A stretch of 64,000 nucleotides of DNA, from positions 5,889,001 through 5,953,000 of the forward strand of contig OZ004584.1 of the NCBI GenBank assembly GCA_963924555.1. Direction: 5' to 3'. Of this stretch, positions 10,601 through 21,801 are shown piece by piece (positions within the stretch are counted from its first letter, which is position 1; each line of letters opens with the position of its first letter). This stretch comes from Crambe crambe (lineage: Eukaryota; Porifera; Demospongiae; Poecilosclerida; Crambeidae). A model generated the notes under the pieces. That model searched no databases, was not told the DNA's origin, and saw only the letters and a list, made by a program, of their open reading frames with translations. Made by a program: the position numbers and the translations under genes.

Positions 10601-13600
10601 AGGTAAACTAGATGTGGTCAAGCACTTTATTGAAGATATGAAATGTGATCCCAACACTAAAGGACAATGGGATAGGATTCCTCTTCATCATGCGAGTGAA
10701 CAAGGACATCTAGATGTCGTGAAATACCTCGTAGAATCACATCACTGCGATCCATTGTGTCCAGATGAAGACAAGCGAACTCCATTGCACCAAGCCTCTT
10801 ACAATGGACACTTAAATGTGGTGCAATATTTAAATGCTATCCACAACTCAGATCCACTAGTGAAGAATACTTATGATAACACACCACTTCATGTTGCTGC
10901 ATCACAAGGTAAACTAGATGTGGTCAAGCACTTTATTGAAGATATGAAATGTGATCCCAACACTAAAGGACAATGGGATAGGATTCCTCTTCATCATGCG
11001 AGTGAACAAGGACATCTAGATGTCGTGAAATACCTCGTAGAATCACATCACTGTGATCCATTGTGTCCAGGTAAGAAAAAGGAAACTCCATTGCACTTAG
11101 CCTCTTTCTATGGACACTTAAATGTGGTGCAATATTTAAATGCTATCCACCACTCAGATCCACTAGTGAAGGATGATAATGGAGAAACTCCTTTCCTTTG
11201 TGCAATAAAAAGAGGACACCTTGAAATTATTAAACACCTCATGACTCATTGCAGATTGGATCCATATACGCAGCCTGACCGAAAGACTCTTCTAAAAATG
11301 AAGTCTCCAGAAATTCAGAAGATTTTTAATGAATATGCTGATCCTCTTCATGAAGCTGCCATAATTGGAGATATGAAGAATATCACTTTTTACATTGAGA
11401 GGAAAAAGTGGAGTCCACTACTGCAGGACAGACATGGAAATAATTTACTCCACAATGCAGCAAAGTACGGTCAATTGGAAGTGGTCAAGTACTTAACTGG
11501 GAGTGGGCAAGAAAATGCGGAACAGGAAAATTCTCTAGTTTCGTGTGATCCATCTATAAAGAATAAGTGTGGCCTAACAGCACGACAAATAGCATCACAG
11601 AGTGGTCATAAACATGTGGAGTCTTATCTTCTTCGTGCTACGACAAGTCTAACTATTTCCAAAAAGTATGCTTTGTCACCTTCTATCTGCATATTGGTGA
11701 TGGGCAATTCTGGGTCAGGAAAATCCACTTTAGTCAAAGCTTTGAGCAAAGAAAAAAGTCTTATTGGAAAAATCAAAAAGGTGAAAGGAGTTGTACCATT
11801 AACAGCTGGTATCATACCCACTACCCTCCAGAGTAAAGTGTTTGGAAGTGTCAGCATTTACGACTTTGCTGGACACGAAGAATACTATGCAAGTCATGAA
11901 ATAATCCTTCAGCAAGTCACTCAACCACTCGTTCTTATAGCAATTGATATTTCACTACCTGCAGCAGATATAAAGAAGCAGATGTTATACTGGCTTTCCA
12001 TATTATCCAATGCAGCTTCTATCAAGAAACATAAAACAGTCCACTTGATAGTTGTGGGTAGTCATGCAGATCAAGTCACTAGTGAAACAAATAGCAGTGT
12101 ACAACAGATTATGACTTCTGCTTTCGTAACATGTGAGAGCATAAAGTATCATGGATCTATTTTCTGTGATTGTCGATATTCAGGATCTAGTGACATGAAG
12201 GAACTGCGACAAAAGTTGAACAGTGTTTGCATGTCTATACGTCAGCGTATCACACGTACTGAGAGTGATTACTCTAACAGGTTATGTGCATCTTTAATGT
12301 ACTACTTGCAAGAAAGTGTGTCTGATCAAGATCCAACAATCACTGTAAGAGAGTTGTGTAACCTGATTAAGGGATTGAGGAGTCCAGGTCCAACTTTAGT
12401 TCAACTTGCTGATCTGAATTTATTGATTGGTACTTGTGAAACTCTATGCTCAAATGGACATCTTATCTTCTTGCCACATGAAAAAAACATAAAGAAAAGT
12501 GTGTTAGTGTTGAATCAAGACATCATGCTTTCCAAGGTCCATGCGAGCCTCAAGTTGATAAAGCAAAACATAACAAATGAAATAGGAATGTTGGAAGCAT
12601 CTCAACTTAAAGAAGTTCTATCTAAATCTTTGCGGAGTGCAATGCCACCAGATTTAGCTATCAAATATCTGATTTTCACTCAATTTTGTACTGAAATAGC
12701 TCCTGATCATCTTCTATCTGCTCCAGAAAATCTTACGAAATCAGTTCATTACTTTTTCCCTAATCTTGTTCTCAGTGAAAAGCCTTCAGATCTGTTTGTC
12801 ACTACTGAAGAGAATTACTCACACCTGTACACCTGGTATCTGAAATGCTCCGATGCCCACCAGTTCTTTACTCCAAGGTTTTTCCACACTTTATTCATTC
12901 AACTTATCAAATGTGAGAGTGGCAGAGAGCAAGCTAAATACATCATTTGGAAAAATGGTATCTTGTTGGTTCACAGCAATGCAACAAGGTGTGTGATAGA
13001 AGTGATAGACCAGACTACAATGCTGTTCCTTACCATGCAATGTATGAGTGGATCTGAATTCCACTTAGTGCAGAAACGATCACTGCTGATCTCCCTCGTC
13101 AAGTCTTTGAAGAATAAGCTCTGTCCTTCACTTCAGCTGAATGAATTATTTACTCTTCCTCAAAGGTCATATCCTCCTGACCTCAGAGTGAGCATACCAT
13201 TAGCCGATGTAGCTAAATCAGTCTTAACCAGTAGCAAAGCAGTGGTAATTAAAGACAGAACAAGCCTGCAGCATATCTTCCTATCTGATCTCTTTTACTT
13301 TGATTCCTTTCATAAAATACAAGAATCTGTCCTTCAGGAACTCTATGCAAATAGCTCTTCACTTGTGAATGTTCCTGACATCACGATAGAAAATGTACGC
13401 AAAGCAATCAAAGAATGTGATTACTTGGCCGAGGCACTTCAAGACGAGACAGAACATTTCAAAATCACTTACAGCAAACTCCATGAAGAGTTGGCCAAAT
13501 TCTCCATATTTGCTGATAGGAATCTTTATGTAAGACAAAAGTTCATGCAGAACTTTCATAATTATGTAGTTACTGATATGTAATTCATTTTCTATTCAGG

Positions 13601-15030
13601 AGTCTGCTGGTGTTGAAGTACCAAAATTAGCCACTAATAAGAAATCTCAACTTACTACTACTCAGGAATCAGCTGGTATTGAAATGTCAAAGTTGACCAC
13701 TACTCAAGAGATCTTAAGTCATCTAATCAAATGTGGTGAGCATTATTATGCATATATAATTAGTACAGGATTTAACTACATATTATGCACATTTTATATA
13801 GATCCTTTGGACATAAGAGATCTCTATATTGTCAATGCTAGACTATCGAAGGTCATTAACAAGTGGAAAGAGTTTGGGATGGCTCTGGGTTTGAATGCCC
13901 ACACTTTAGAAGCGATAAAAAGTAACAATCTTCATGGAGTTAAACATTGCCTGACTGAAGCATTGGCAGCTTGGTTAAATGGAGAAGATAGGCCACAAGA
14001 CTCACCTCCTCCGAACTGGAAGGAAGTGGTTGATGCTCTCAAATTTCCAACTGTGAATTTACAAGCTCATGCTACTCAACTAGCACAGCAATTGACAGGT
14101 AGATGTACACAGCTACATGATAATAGTTATCTACATGTATTGGTATTGTAGTTATGAATGTAGCTAAATGTCTTCAAGGGTTTTATCTAAAGGGGGGGGG
14201 GGGGGGCACAGAGGAAGCAGTACATGAGAATAATCTTCTTGTCTCTCCATGCAATGGTCAGAGGCTTTTTGATTGTCAGGCCCCCTTCCTCCCCTCCTTC
14301 CTTCCTCCTCACCCCCTTCCTCCCCTCCCTTCACCCTCCCTCCTTCCTTCTCACCCCTCTCCCTCCCCTCCCTCCTTCCTACCCTCCCTCCTCACCCCCT
14401 TCCTCCCCTCCCTTCACCCTCCCTCCTTCCTTCTCACCCCTCTCCCTCCCCTCCCTCCTTCCTCCTCACCCCCTCTTCCTTCCTCTTCGCCCCTTCCCTC
14501 CCCCCTTCCTCCCCCAATGGCAACTTCCACCCCAACTCAACAATCCTAAATGAAATTTATAATGCAAGAATTTATTATGTACAAATAGATATTCATGATG
14601 AATCACTGAAAAAACAGGAATTGTTTGACTCAGTGGATAATAGGACCTTGGGTATGTTATATCCATTGAAGATTTGATATTGATACTACTACTATTGGTT
14701 TGATATAATGTAGGCACTGAATCAGTTGCTGTCATGAAAAGATCTGTCCACTCCTTGAGTCGTAAATGGTTCCACCTTGGTCTCTCCCTCGGCCTCAGCT
14801 ACTCCACTCTCAAGAATATTGGGGCCTCCCATCACTATGACGTTGGAGATCGCATGACTGATATGCTCCAAAAATGGCTGGAGGGAGTGGATGAGGAGAT
14901 AGCCAAGGAGTTCAGGGGTCCTCCCAGCTGGAGGTCCCTGGCACTTGCCCTGGACTGTCCTCTGGTGTGTGAACACCAAGTGGCACTCAACATCAAGAGT
15001 GAACATGAAATCCCTGAAATTCACCTTTAA
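7683..15030 (+). CDS. ANK1: ankyrin array-Roc GTPase-COR-like-Death-Death protein, five coding exons
   Basis: Predicted exons are 7683-13529, 13600-13735, 13802-14098, 14589-14651 (symmetric, possibly optional) and 14714-15030. All junctions are GT-AG and in phase, giving 2219 residues. Residues about 40-1335 hold about 36 ankyrin repeats, with eight copies of a 102-residue triple repeat in the middle. The Roc GTPase follows: P-loop GNSGSGKST from residue 1341, Walker B/G3 DFAGHEEYY from 1394, and G4-type SHAD from 1460. A COR-like region ends near the YFFPNL and FTPRFFHTLF segments. Two death domains follow, one in exon 3 (KWKEFGMALGL and PPNWKEVVDAL) and one in exon 5 (KWFHLGLSLGLS and PPSWRSLALAL). 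The layout matches DAPK/Roco proteins without a kinase. It is probably a cytosolic signalling or cell-death adaptor; the ligand is unknown. An upstream in-frame TTG (7575) is rejected as the start because ANK3 and ANK5 do not keep it. Confidence 0.85.
8709..11156 (+). repeat. ANK1 higher-order repeat: 8 copies of 306 bp
   Basis: The block GATCCACTAGTGAAG recurs at spacings of 306 bases from 8709 to 11157 (2448 = 8 x 306), with no indels. Each unit encodes three different 34-residue ankyrin repeats, beginning DPLV, DPNT and DPLC. Units are nearly identical in DNA, including silent sites. Confidence 0.9.
14192..14515. repeat. Intronic G15 run and pyrimidine (CCCTCCTTCC-type) tract in ANK1
   Basis: Fifteen consecutive G (14192-14206) are followed by an almost pure C/T tract (14280-14515) built from shuffled CCTCCCTCCTTCC and CACCCC modules. 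It lies in the intron between the first death-domain exon and the 63-nt exon. The proline-rich ORFs across it are artefacts of this composition. Confidence 0.8.
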
Positions 15031-15879
15031 CTATACAGTAGCCAGTTTTATACCAGTGCATCATGATTAGTTTTTCTTGATTTGTTTATCACGATAGTCC
15101 TTTTCATTAATTCTCAATTTGTACGATCAAAAGACAAATCGACTTATTGACTTGAATGTAATAATCCTTACATGCATGACTGTCACTATTGTAAAGTATG
15201 TGTAACATGTAGCTATACATTACTGCTGGAGCCCAAGGTTCTGTGACCATGACCTGTTACCTTCTCCTGATGGAGTTCTCCAATTCATCAGAAAAAAAAA
15301 ATCAGTTGTGAGTGAGAGTGTGGAGGTACTTTGTTAGGACCAGGAATGGAGTCAAAGGGTACACATGCACGTCATGTCATGTCATGTCATGTCATGGTAC
15401 AGTGGAAGATAATGACACTCCTAAAGAGGACAATCCTCTCAACTGAAAGCATCTTTGTACACTCTAGCTACATAAAGAGGAAGGACTATCTTTCTACAAA
15501 GGACAAAAGGCTGGGTCCCAAGTGTGTCTATTAGCTATTCAGAGGTCATTACACTGCTTTACTTGAGATATATCTGCTTGCATCCCTCACCCATTAAGGT
15601 CTGCCTGCCAATGTCTGTATTATTCATGTTACGTAGAGCTGCAGTGTATGCATGTGCTTGCAAAAGAGCTAATCTTATATTTTATCCAGTTTGAGTTTGT
15701 ATAGCTATGAATTAAGATAATAAAGTTAGCAAGAAATGTGATGGCCAAGCTATTATAGCATTATTGATTTCAGCTAGCTAAACGTGCCAGACTGAGAATT
15801 GAGGGTGACAGCTACTGCCTTTCCTTCAATGATTATACTGGGGATAATAGCACTCCAAAATAAAATGAAGTGATGTGTG
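15031..15879. repeat. Spacer after ANK1, duplicated after ANK2
   Basis: I find no supported gene. The segment is nearly identical to 30748-31600 after ANK2, with small indels, and from about 15668 also to 41639 onward after the ANK3 break. It includes a CATGT microsatellite (about 15370-15396). The shared 67-codon ORF at 15331-15534 and 31049-31252 is preserved simply because the duplication is recent. Confidence 0.6.
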
Positions 15880-16315
15880 GTTCTTTCACAATATCTCATA
15901 TAAACAACCTACGTAGACAATAATTAACCTCTGCATGAGCAATGTGCTGGTCATTCTCTTTTGCAAATTTCTGAATTTTGAAGATCCTTCAAAAGCTCAT
16001 AATTTCATGACTGGAAGGTTGATGCCAGAATTAGCTTCTTCTCTTGTTGCGAGTTGGATCTCTTTCTACTATGCTCAAATACAGGAATTCTCACTCGACA
16101 ACAATGCTGCATGCAATGGAGACTGGAGCAACAATCAATGGCAACATTAGCTAAGTGCTCAGTAGGCATGCACACTCCTACGTAGCTGATGAAAACACAT
16201 TATTAGGGGAGTGAGTATCATAGGGAACACTTTTGATTCTGCTCTGACAACATACCTGCCCACACTGGGAGTGTCAATTTCCCCATCAAATGGTTTTCCT
16301 TTAAAGAAACAGTTT
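15880..16315 (+). pseudogene. Internally deleted relic of gene A (unit 2)
   Basis: The 5' part resembles the gene A leader and signal peptide region (CGAGTTGGATCTCTTTCTAC, then an AACAATGCTGCATGCAATGG stretch as in the mature N-terminus). It then jumps near 16195 to the gene A 3' end (GGGGAGTGAGTATCATAGGG, and the CACTGGGAGTG region). Roughly 800 bases of the middle are missing and stops interrupt the frame. Near-identical relics lie at 31608-32035 and 41857-42285. Confidence 0.65.
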
Positions 16316-16389
16316 TTCCCCCTGTTTTTTTCGAATAGGAAAACATACATTATTGGAATTGTACATTTTAAATAGTGAGAATGGTAGTG

Positions 16390-17200
16390 GTGGTTCACTT
16401 GTGGTTACTACTCTTTTGCATGTGAGCAGTCAATGAATCTTATTATCTGACACGCCCTTTTAGAAAAGCCGTTAGAGAAGCAGGTATGTTGATAGTTGAT
16501 ACTTCTTGTAAGTAGCTAACAGCAACTGTAACTGTATAACTATTGTCTATCAAGTGCTAAAATAAAACAAAATTAATAATGTTTAAGGTAAGAGAGTGTG
16601 TCAGCACTAGGGCTCATTTGTAGATTGCCATAGCTACATAGTATGTAACAGTATTAGCTACTATAGAGTCTATTGCATTCACTTGTTCCCTAGGAGTAGC
16701 TGAAATTATAAGTTTCATGGTATGGAACGAAGGAATAGAGCCTTATTCAGTGCGCAATCAGGAACAGAATATGTAGTTATAAGGTGACCCTTTTTTGGTC
16801 CAATAATGTAGCGAATGATTCGGGGATGAGTACATGCAGACTAGCTACAAAGCTATGGATATGTATAGCTACAATAAAAGATAGGATACCATATAGGATA
16901 TACCTTATCAGTTGCTACTGTGGAAAGGATACATATATATTATTATTCAGTCCTTATGAAAGTATTACTGTCTTCTTTTCTTGCATGATCACTATAATAA
17001 TGCTGATCAATGCAATGTAAATGCGCTGTGCTAATAATTATTGGTCACCGTGCTGTGCTACCAAGCGCATATAGCTATACTTGCACAGCAACACATGAAC
17101 CATGTGAATGATAAAAATTACTGTAAAAACTATTGTGTAAAAGCAACCCATTTAAGGTTATCTGAGTTGTAAATGGCAGCCCCCAGATAACCAAAAAAAA
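16390..17200. repeat. Third diverged copy of the intergenic flank repeat
   Basis: Ordered blocks shared with 1929-2560 and 2730-3470 are recognisable: TTGCATGTGAGCAG, CTGACACGCCC, AGAAGCAGGTATGTTGATAG, and TTGCATGATCACTATAATAA near 16981. No gene is supported. It is repeated after the gene A relics at 32110-32610 and 42360-43180. Confidence 0.5.
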
Positions 17201-17242
17201 AGGAACTCGGATAACCTAGATTCCTATTCTTTTTGCAGTGAT

Positions 17243-17685
17243 GCTTGCTGCACTTGCCCTATATGCTAGTATTTTGTCTGCCATGGAGTGTCTGCATATT
17301 TCATTGTTTTGTGTACATAGTTACACACACGTGTATGCCTGCAAAGGTTCAACAACCTGATTGCATTTTGTCACCCTAGGCTGTGTGATAAAGTTATTTA
17401 GAAGAATGCGGAGCACTGGACAAAATACCATTAAGTATGCCAGAGTTGACCCATAATAATGCCTCTTCCTAAAATAATAATAGTCTATAGTTCGTCTCCA
17501 AAATACGTAAATCAGTTAAGAAGTTCTTTCACAATACCTCTAGCACATGTAGATGATTGTCTCTATATAAGCAATCCAGCACTATTCGCCTCAGCACAAT
17601 CTACGATTTGAATTAGCTATAACTAAGATTCTGCAAAAGCTCAGTGTTAGCTAGTACAGTCATGACTGAAAGGTCAATGCAAGGT
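17243..17685 (+). pseudogene. Gene A promoter and first codons, truncated relic
   Basis: This resembles gene A positions about 105-590: the CTTGCTGCACTTGCCC start, the GCCTGCAAAGGTTCAACAAC block, the CACAATACCTCTAGCACATG block, and CATGACTGAAAGGTCAATGC, which encodes the first residues of the signal peptide. It then breaks off before the mature coding part. A shorter copy is at 32612-32915. Confidence 0.6.
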
Positions 17686-18231
17686 CCAGAATTTTTTGTC
17701 AATTAAGAATACATAAGAAATCATCAAGATTTAACAACTCCAAGTGCTAAGTGATCTCAAACTATGTAGCTACACTTTGATAGCTAGCTAGCTAGCTATG
17801 TTGATAATAATAGATACACAACCATATGTACCTAACAGTATTACTCTCGCATTCACTTGTTCTCTGGCATATGAATATAAAGCCTTATATTATTATAGCA
17901 AGCAGTCTATAGGGGACAAGTAAACGTACAATAGATAAGATACCTTAATAGTTGTTTTTATAGTTGATACAATATATCTTCAGGCCAAGGAGTCGAATTA
18001 GTTATTAATTATCCAATTATCCAGGCCAAGGAGTCGAATTTAGCTATTAATTATCCAATCCTACTAGCTGTAACTAGAGAATGTGTTGTTACTGTCTCAT
18101 GATCACTATAATAATACTGATCATTGCCAATGTGCACAATGCACTGTGCTGATATTATTGATTACTGCACAGTGCTACCCTGTGTGTGTGCATACATATT
18201 TCCAGGAGACATCTTTCGAGTAAACTCATTA
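17686..18231. repeat. Intergenic stretch with flank-repeat fragments
   Basis: No gene is seen. It contains further fragments of the flank repeat (GTTAACAACTCC-type block, TATAGGGGACAAGTAAACG, GAATGTGTTGTTACTGTCTC) and a local duplication of about 45 bases around GGCCAAGGAGTCGAAT (17973-18055). It is nearly identical to 32916-33449. Confidence 0.5.
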
Positions 18232-19517
18232 TCAGAGAGAGTGGTATCTCTCTCTATGTAGGGATGACGCAGATGCTGCATAAATTATACACTAATACAA
18301 AAGTGAAATTCTAGTAGCTATCATGAGAGTGCTACCAACTAAAGCCTATACTACGAAGTGCAGACCAAGTTACAGGACCAGGGATAAGGTTTGCAACATG
18401 AAAAATCGATATCCTAGTTTTGCATAACTTTAAGTAGCTAGAGGGGATTGAAGCTTAAACAGCCGCACCTTCAAATCTTGGGTTTGTGGTTGCTTACTAG
18501 CATGTGAGCATCACTGCAATCATCTTTATGGGCAGTTTATGAATCTGAGACTAATACAAAAGTGAAATTCTAGTTCCCCCACTTAGACCTAATAAAAGCT
18601 ACTGTGAATGATTATCCAGCCTACTACAATGTGCAGACCAACAGGGAGCTTACCGTTTCATCAGAAATACGACAAGCAGGTAAATCTCTCTTCTCTATTA
18701 TTGTTATTCTTCTTCTTAGACAACCATATTATCTCTCGAACCACTCAAGCTACAGCTATGATTTCTGGATAAATCCACTCCAAATTCTACCAGCTACGAT
18801 CTTTTGTACTCGTTGATCCTCGAAAGAGTCGATGAAAAAGGAGACACTACGGAGCACAGCACTCGACTAATTCAATTAGTGGAAGTCATCTTTTCCATAA
18901 GCTTACTACGCATGCGCATGTATTTGATATCCAATTATTCGAAATTATAATATTACTCAGCCATCTCTAGCTAGCTCTGCGCTAGATAACTACTGTCAGT
19001 ACTGTATCAACTCGGGGATTTAGATTCACCAATCCATCTACCGGTAGACTCTATTTCAGCATCTTCAACCTCCAACACAACACCTTGACTCGTTGATTGG
19101 GCTTGGAGAACTATTCTTCTTTCATCTGTCCCTGCATACACAGAAGAATGAACTCTATAGCTACATAGCTAAAACCATATAAAAAGAGAGGAAAAAAGAC
19201 CAGGAACAAGTAAGGGAAAAAGCATTTTGTGAAATGAAAAAGATGTAGGGATGACCACTGCTCAAAAAAGTAAGGAAACAAGAAGGATGGAAATGGGATC
19301 AATCTTTATTCTACATATCCAGCCAACAATCCCTACATATACGTTGGGTAGCTTCAAATATAGTGCAGTAATGTACGTATATGTAGGGATTGTTGGCTGG
19401 ATATACAGAACAAAGATTGATCCCATTTCCATCCTTCTTGTTTCCTTACTTTTTTGAGCAGTGGTCATCCCTACATCTTTTTTTCATTTCACGAAATGCT
19501 TTTTCCCTTACTTGTAG
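18232..19517. mobile_element. Diverged foldback-type element (unit 2)
   Basis: It begins with CAGAGAGAGTGGTATCTCTC and TATGTAGGGATGACGCAG, a decayed form of the end seen at 4284. It contains the same internal blocks (TTAGACCTAATAAAAGCTAC, TCGAACCACTCAAGC, GCATGCGCATGTATTTGA) and ends in a hairpin with arms of about 130 bp around a loop near 19343-19375. A second copy, split by another element, lies at 33450-35874. ORFs inside are palindrome artefacts. Confidence 0.6.
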
Positions 19518-19542
19518 CTATCTGCTGATTTCAATTTGATTG

Positions 19543-19640
19543 TGCTCCCACTGGGAGTGGAAACACCCGATGGACAAGTGGATTTCCTTAAAGAAACAGT
19601 TTCTAAAAGTTGGAATGTTAATGGAATAGGAACATGATGT
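19543..19640 (+). pseudogene. 3' end fragment of gene A (unit 2)
   Basis: CCACTGGGAGTGGAAACACC and GATGGACAAGTGGATTTCC match the last codons of gene A, followed by the same 3' flank (TTAAAGAAACAG, GGAATAGGAACATGATGTC). This shows that the ANK flank was originally joined to a gene A copy. Confidence 0.65.
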
Positions 19641-21647
19641 CAAAATAAATTTAAAAGAATACGTAACAGAATTGGTTACTCTTTAAAATGGTAGATACAC
19701 TGGTGTGGTAGTCCTAAATATTGTAGCTATAGCTAGCCTAGCTGTTCTAGCTATATTCTTCTGCATGTGAGCATGCACTTATTTCATCAGTTTAAGTCAC
19801 TGATGTAATCTTTATGAATAAGCAGTTTTATAGCCAATGAATCCTATTAGCTATCTGACATGCCCCTTTTTAGAAGAGCCTTTAGAGAAGCAGGATACTT
19901 GAGGTATGTTGATAATAATTCTTGCAAGTAGATAACTATAGCAGTAACTATTGTACTTGTGTTCACTTGGCATTATAAAGAAATAACTGAGATACGTAGC
20001 TATGTTGTAATTATGGAGCATTGTAATAATGACAACCACCAGCATAACTAATTATGTAGCTGGTTTTTGAAGACCAATAAATCATCACAGAAGTTAACAA
20101 CTCCAAGTGCTAAGTGATCACAAATTCTATGTAGCTACACTTTGATAGCTAGCTAGCTATGTTGATAGTGCAGCTAGCAGCATATGATGCCTTACATTAT
20201 TATATAGCAATCAGCTTAGCTATAGGGGACAAGTAAACATAGATACCTTAATAGGACTAAGTGGTCAAATTAGTTATTAATTATCCATTCCTATCAGCTG
20301 TCGCTAGAGAATGTGTTGTTACTGTCTCATGATCACTATAATAATGCTGATCATTGCCAATGTGCAAAATGCGCTGTGCTAATAATGATCACTGCGCAGT
20401 GCTACCCTGTGTGTGCGCATACATACTGTATTTTCAATTGTTGTTGGGGACATCTTTGATCACAATCCAAGCAAACTAACTATAATTATGTGTACAATAT
20501 CAATGTAGCTATGTACACTGATGTGGTTATAGCTAGTTACTATTCTTCTGTATAGTCTCATAGGCTTCTACATGTGAGCATGTACTTATTCATCAGTGAA
20601 GTCACTATACAATCATCTTTATGAATAAGCAGTTTTATGAATCTCATTATCTGACATACCCCTTTTTGAAAAGCATTTAAAGAAGCAGGTATGCAGTTTA
20701 TTAGTGTTCACTCGACATTATAGAAGCAACTGAGATAAATTATTAGGTAGCTAAAGATATAACGTGTGGAATCATGGAGCATTATGACCACACATAACTA
20801 ATTAGCTAGCTAAATAGCTAACTATCTGCTGATTTCATTTCGATTTCAAGTGAAGGATATAAGTAATTATGATAAAGCCTTAAGAGAAGAGGTAGCTACA
20901 TGTTTACATTAATCCTCATAACCGTATACATATAGCTAACAATACTATAGAGTCTATTGTGTTCACTAGTTCCCTGGAAGTAGTTGTATAGTTAATAAGT
21001 TTTGAGAGGTAAATGGAATAAAGGAATAAAGCCTTATACATGTATGTGTAGGAGCAGTACATACAGTAAATCAATGAATATAGCTATCTGGTAATGTTTA
21101 TTTTAGTCCAAATAAGATTATTATCTTGATCAATCTATAGGGGACGAGTAAATGTAAATAGACTAGCTATACAATGATAGGATACCTTATTATTATTTTT
21201 TTACAGGATTAGCTAAAAAGATTGGCTTGTTATTATCCAGACCTACTAACTGTTGAGAATGTGTAGCTATTGTCTTCTTTCTTGCATGATCACTATAATA
21301 ATATTGATCCATGCAATATAAATGCACTGCGCTCACTGCGCTCACTGTGTATGGATGCATATGCAGTGTTGATAATGATATGGCAATAATTATAATTATG
21401 TAGAGCAAGCTAACTAGGTGATACATAATGATCTCAACCACTGCAAGAATCTAGCTAATAAGTATGAATGATGGCTATTGTAAGAGTACTCTAGTACTAA
21501 CAGTTGATGATTGTAATCGATTTCATTTTAATTGCAGATTGTGCATAATTATAATTTGAGAGTAGATCATCATTTCATTCGAGGCGTCATCTTTGCAGTA
21601 GCTATATTTGGTATTTCTTCTTGGTTGAATACTCGATCAAAGTGAGA
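19641..21647. repeat. 5' flank of ANK2 (copy of the ANK1 flank without the foldback insertion)
   Basis: It is nearly identical to 1760-3470 plus 7195-7528. Position 21300/21301 is the uninterrupted counterpart of the 3471-7194 insertion. No gene is supported. Confidence 0.7.
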
Positions 21648-21657
21648 TTATAAATAG
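21648..21657 (+). promoter_or_regulatory. TATA box of ANK2 and leader with uORF (21713-21736)
   Basis: TTATAAATAG has the same spacing to the main ATG (21802) as in ANK1. The seven-codon uORF is also identical. Confidence 0.65.
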
Positions 21658-21801
21658 CGCAGTGCATTTCGATCATATTCTCGTCACCGCCAGTTGTCAC
21701 ATCAGTTAATTAATGGACTATTACAAGGGACATTGACTGACAATACTGTGCAGGCTTCAATAATTTCAGAGTCGAGTTATACAATCATTCGATCAAATAT
21801 A

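Noticed and set aside
8709-11156. Regular repeats considered as a satellite or a CRISPR-like array
   Set aside because: The period is 306 bp, all of it coding in one open frame, with no spacer/repeat alternation.
11624-11857. Minus-strand 77-codon ORF repeated in ANK1, ANK2 and ANK4
   Set aside because: It lies opposite the conserved Roc P-loop region; its conservation follows from the plus-strand gene.
13530-13583. C-terminal residues from reading through into the first ANK1 intron up to 13583
   Set aside because: TATGTAAGA and TTCTATTCAG are good splice sites, the downstream exons are in phase, and ANK4 has a different intron sequence with the same borders.
14154-14677. Proline/serine-rich ORFs in three frames
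   Set aside because: They are produced by the intronic pyrimidine tract; similar ORFs appear at 29952-30287 in both orientations.
15331-15534. 67-codon ORF present after both ANK1 and ANK2
   Set aside because: Its conservation reflects recent duplication; it spans a CATGT microsatellite and shows no domain or promoter.
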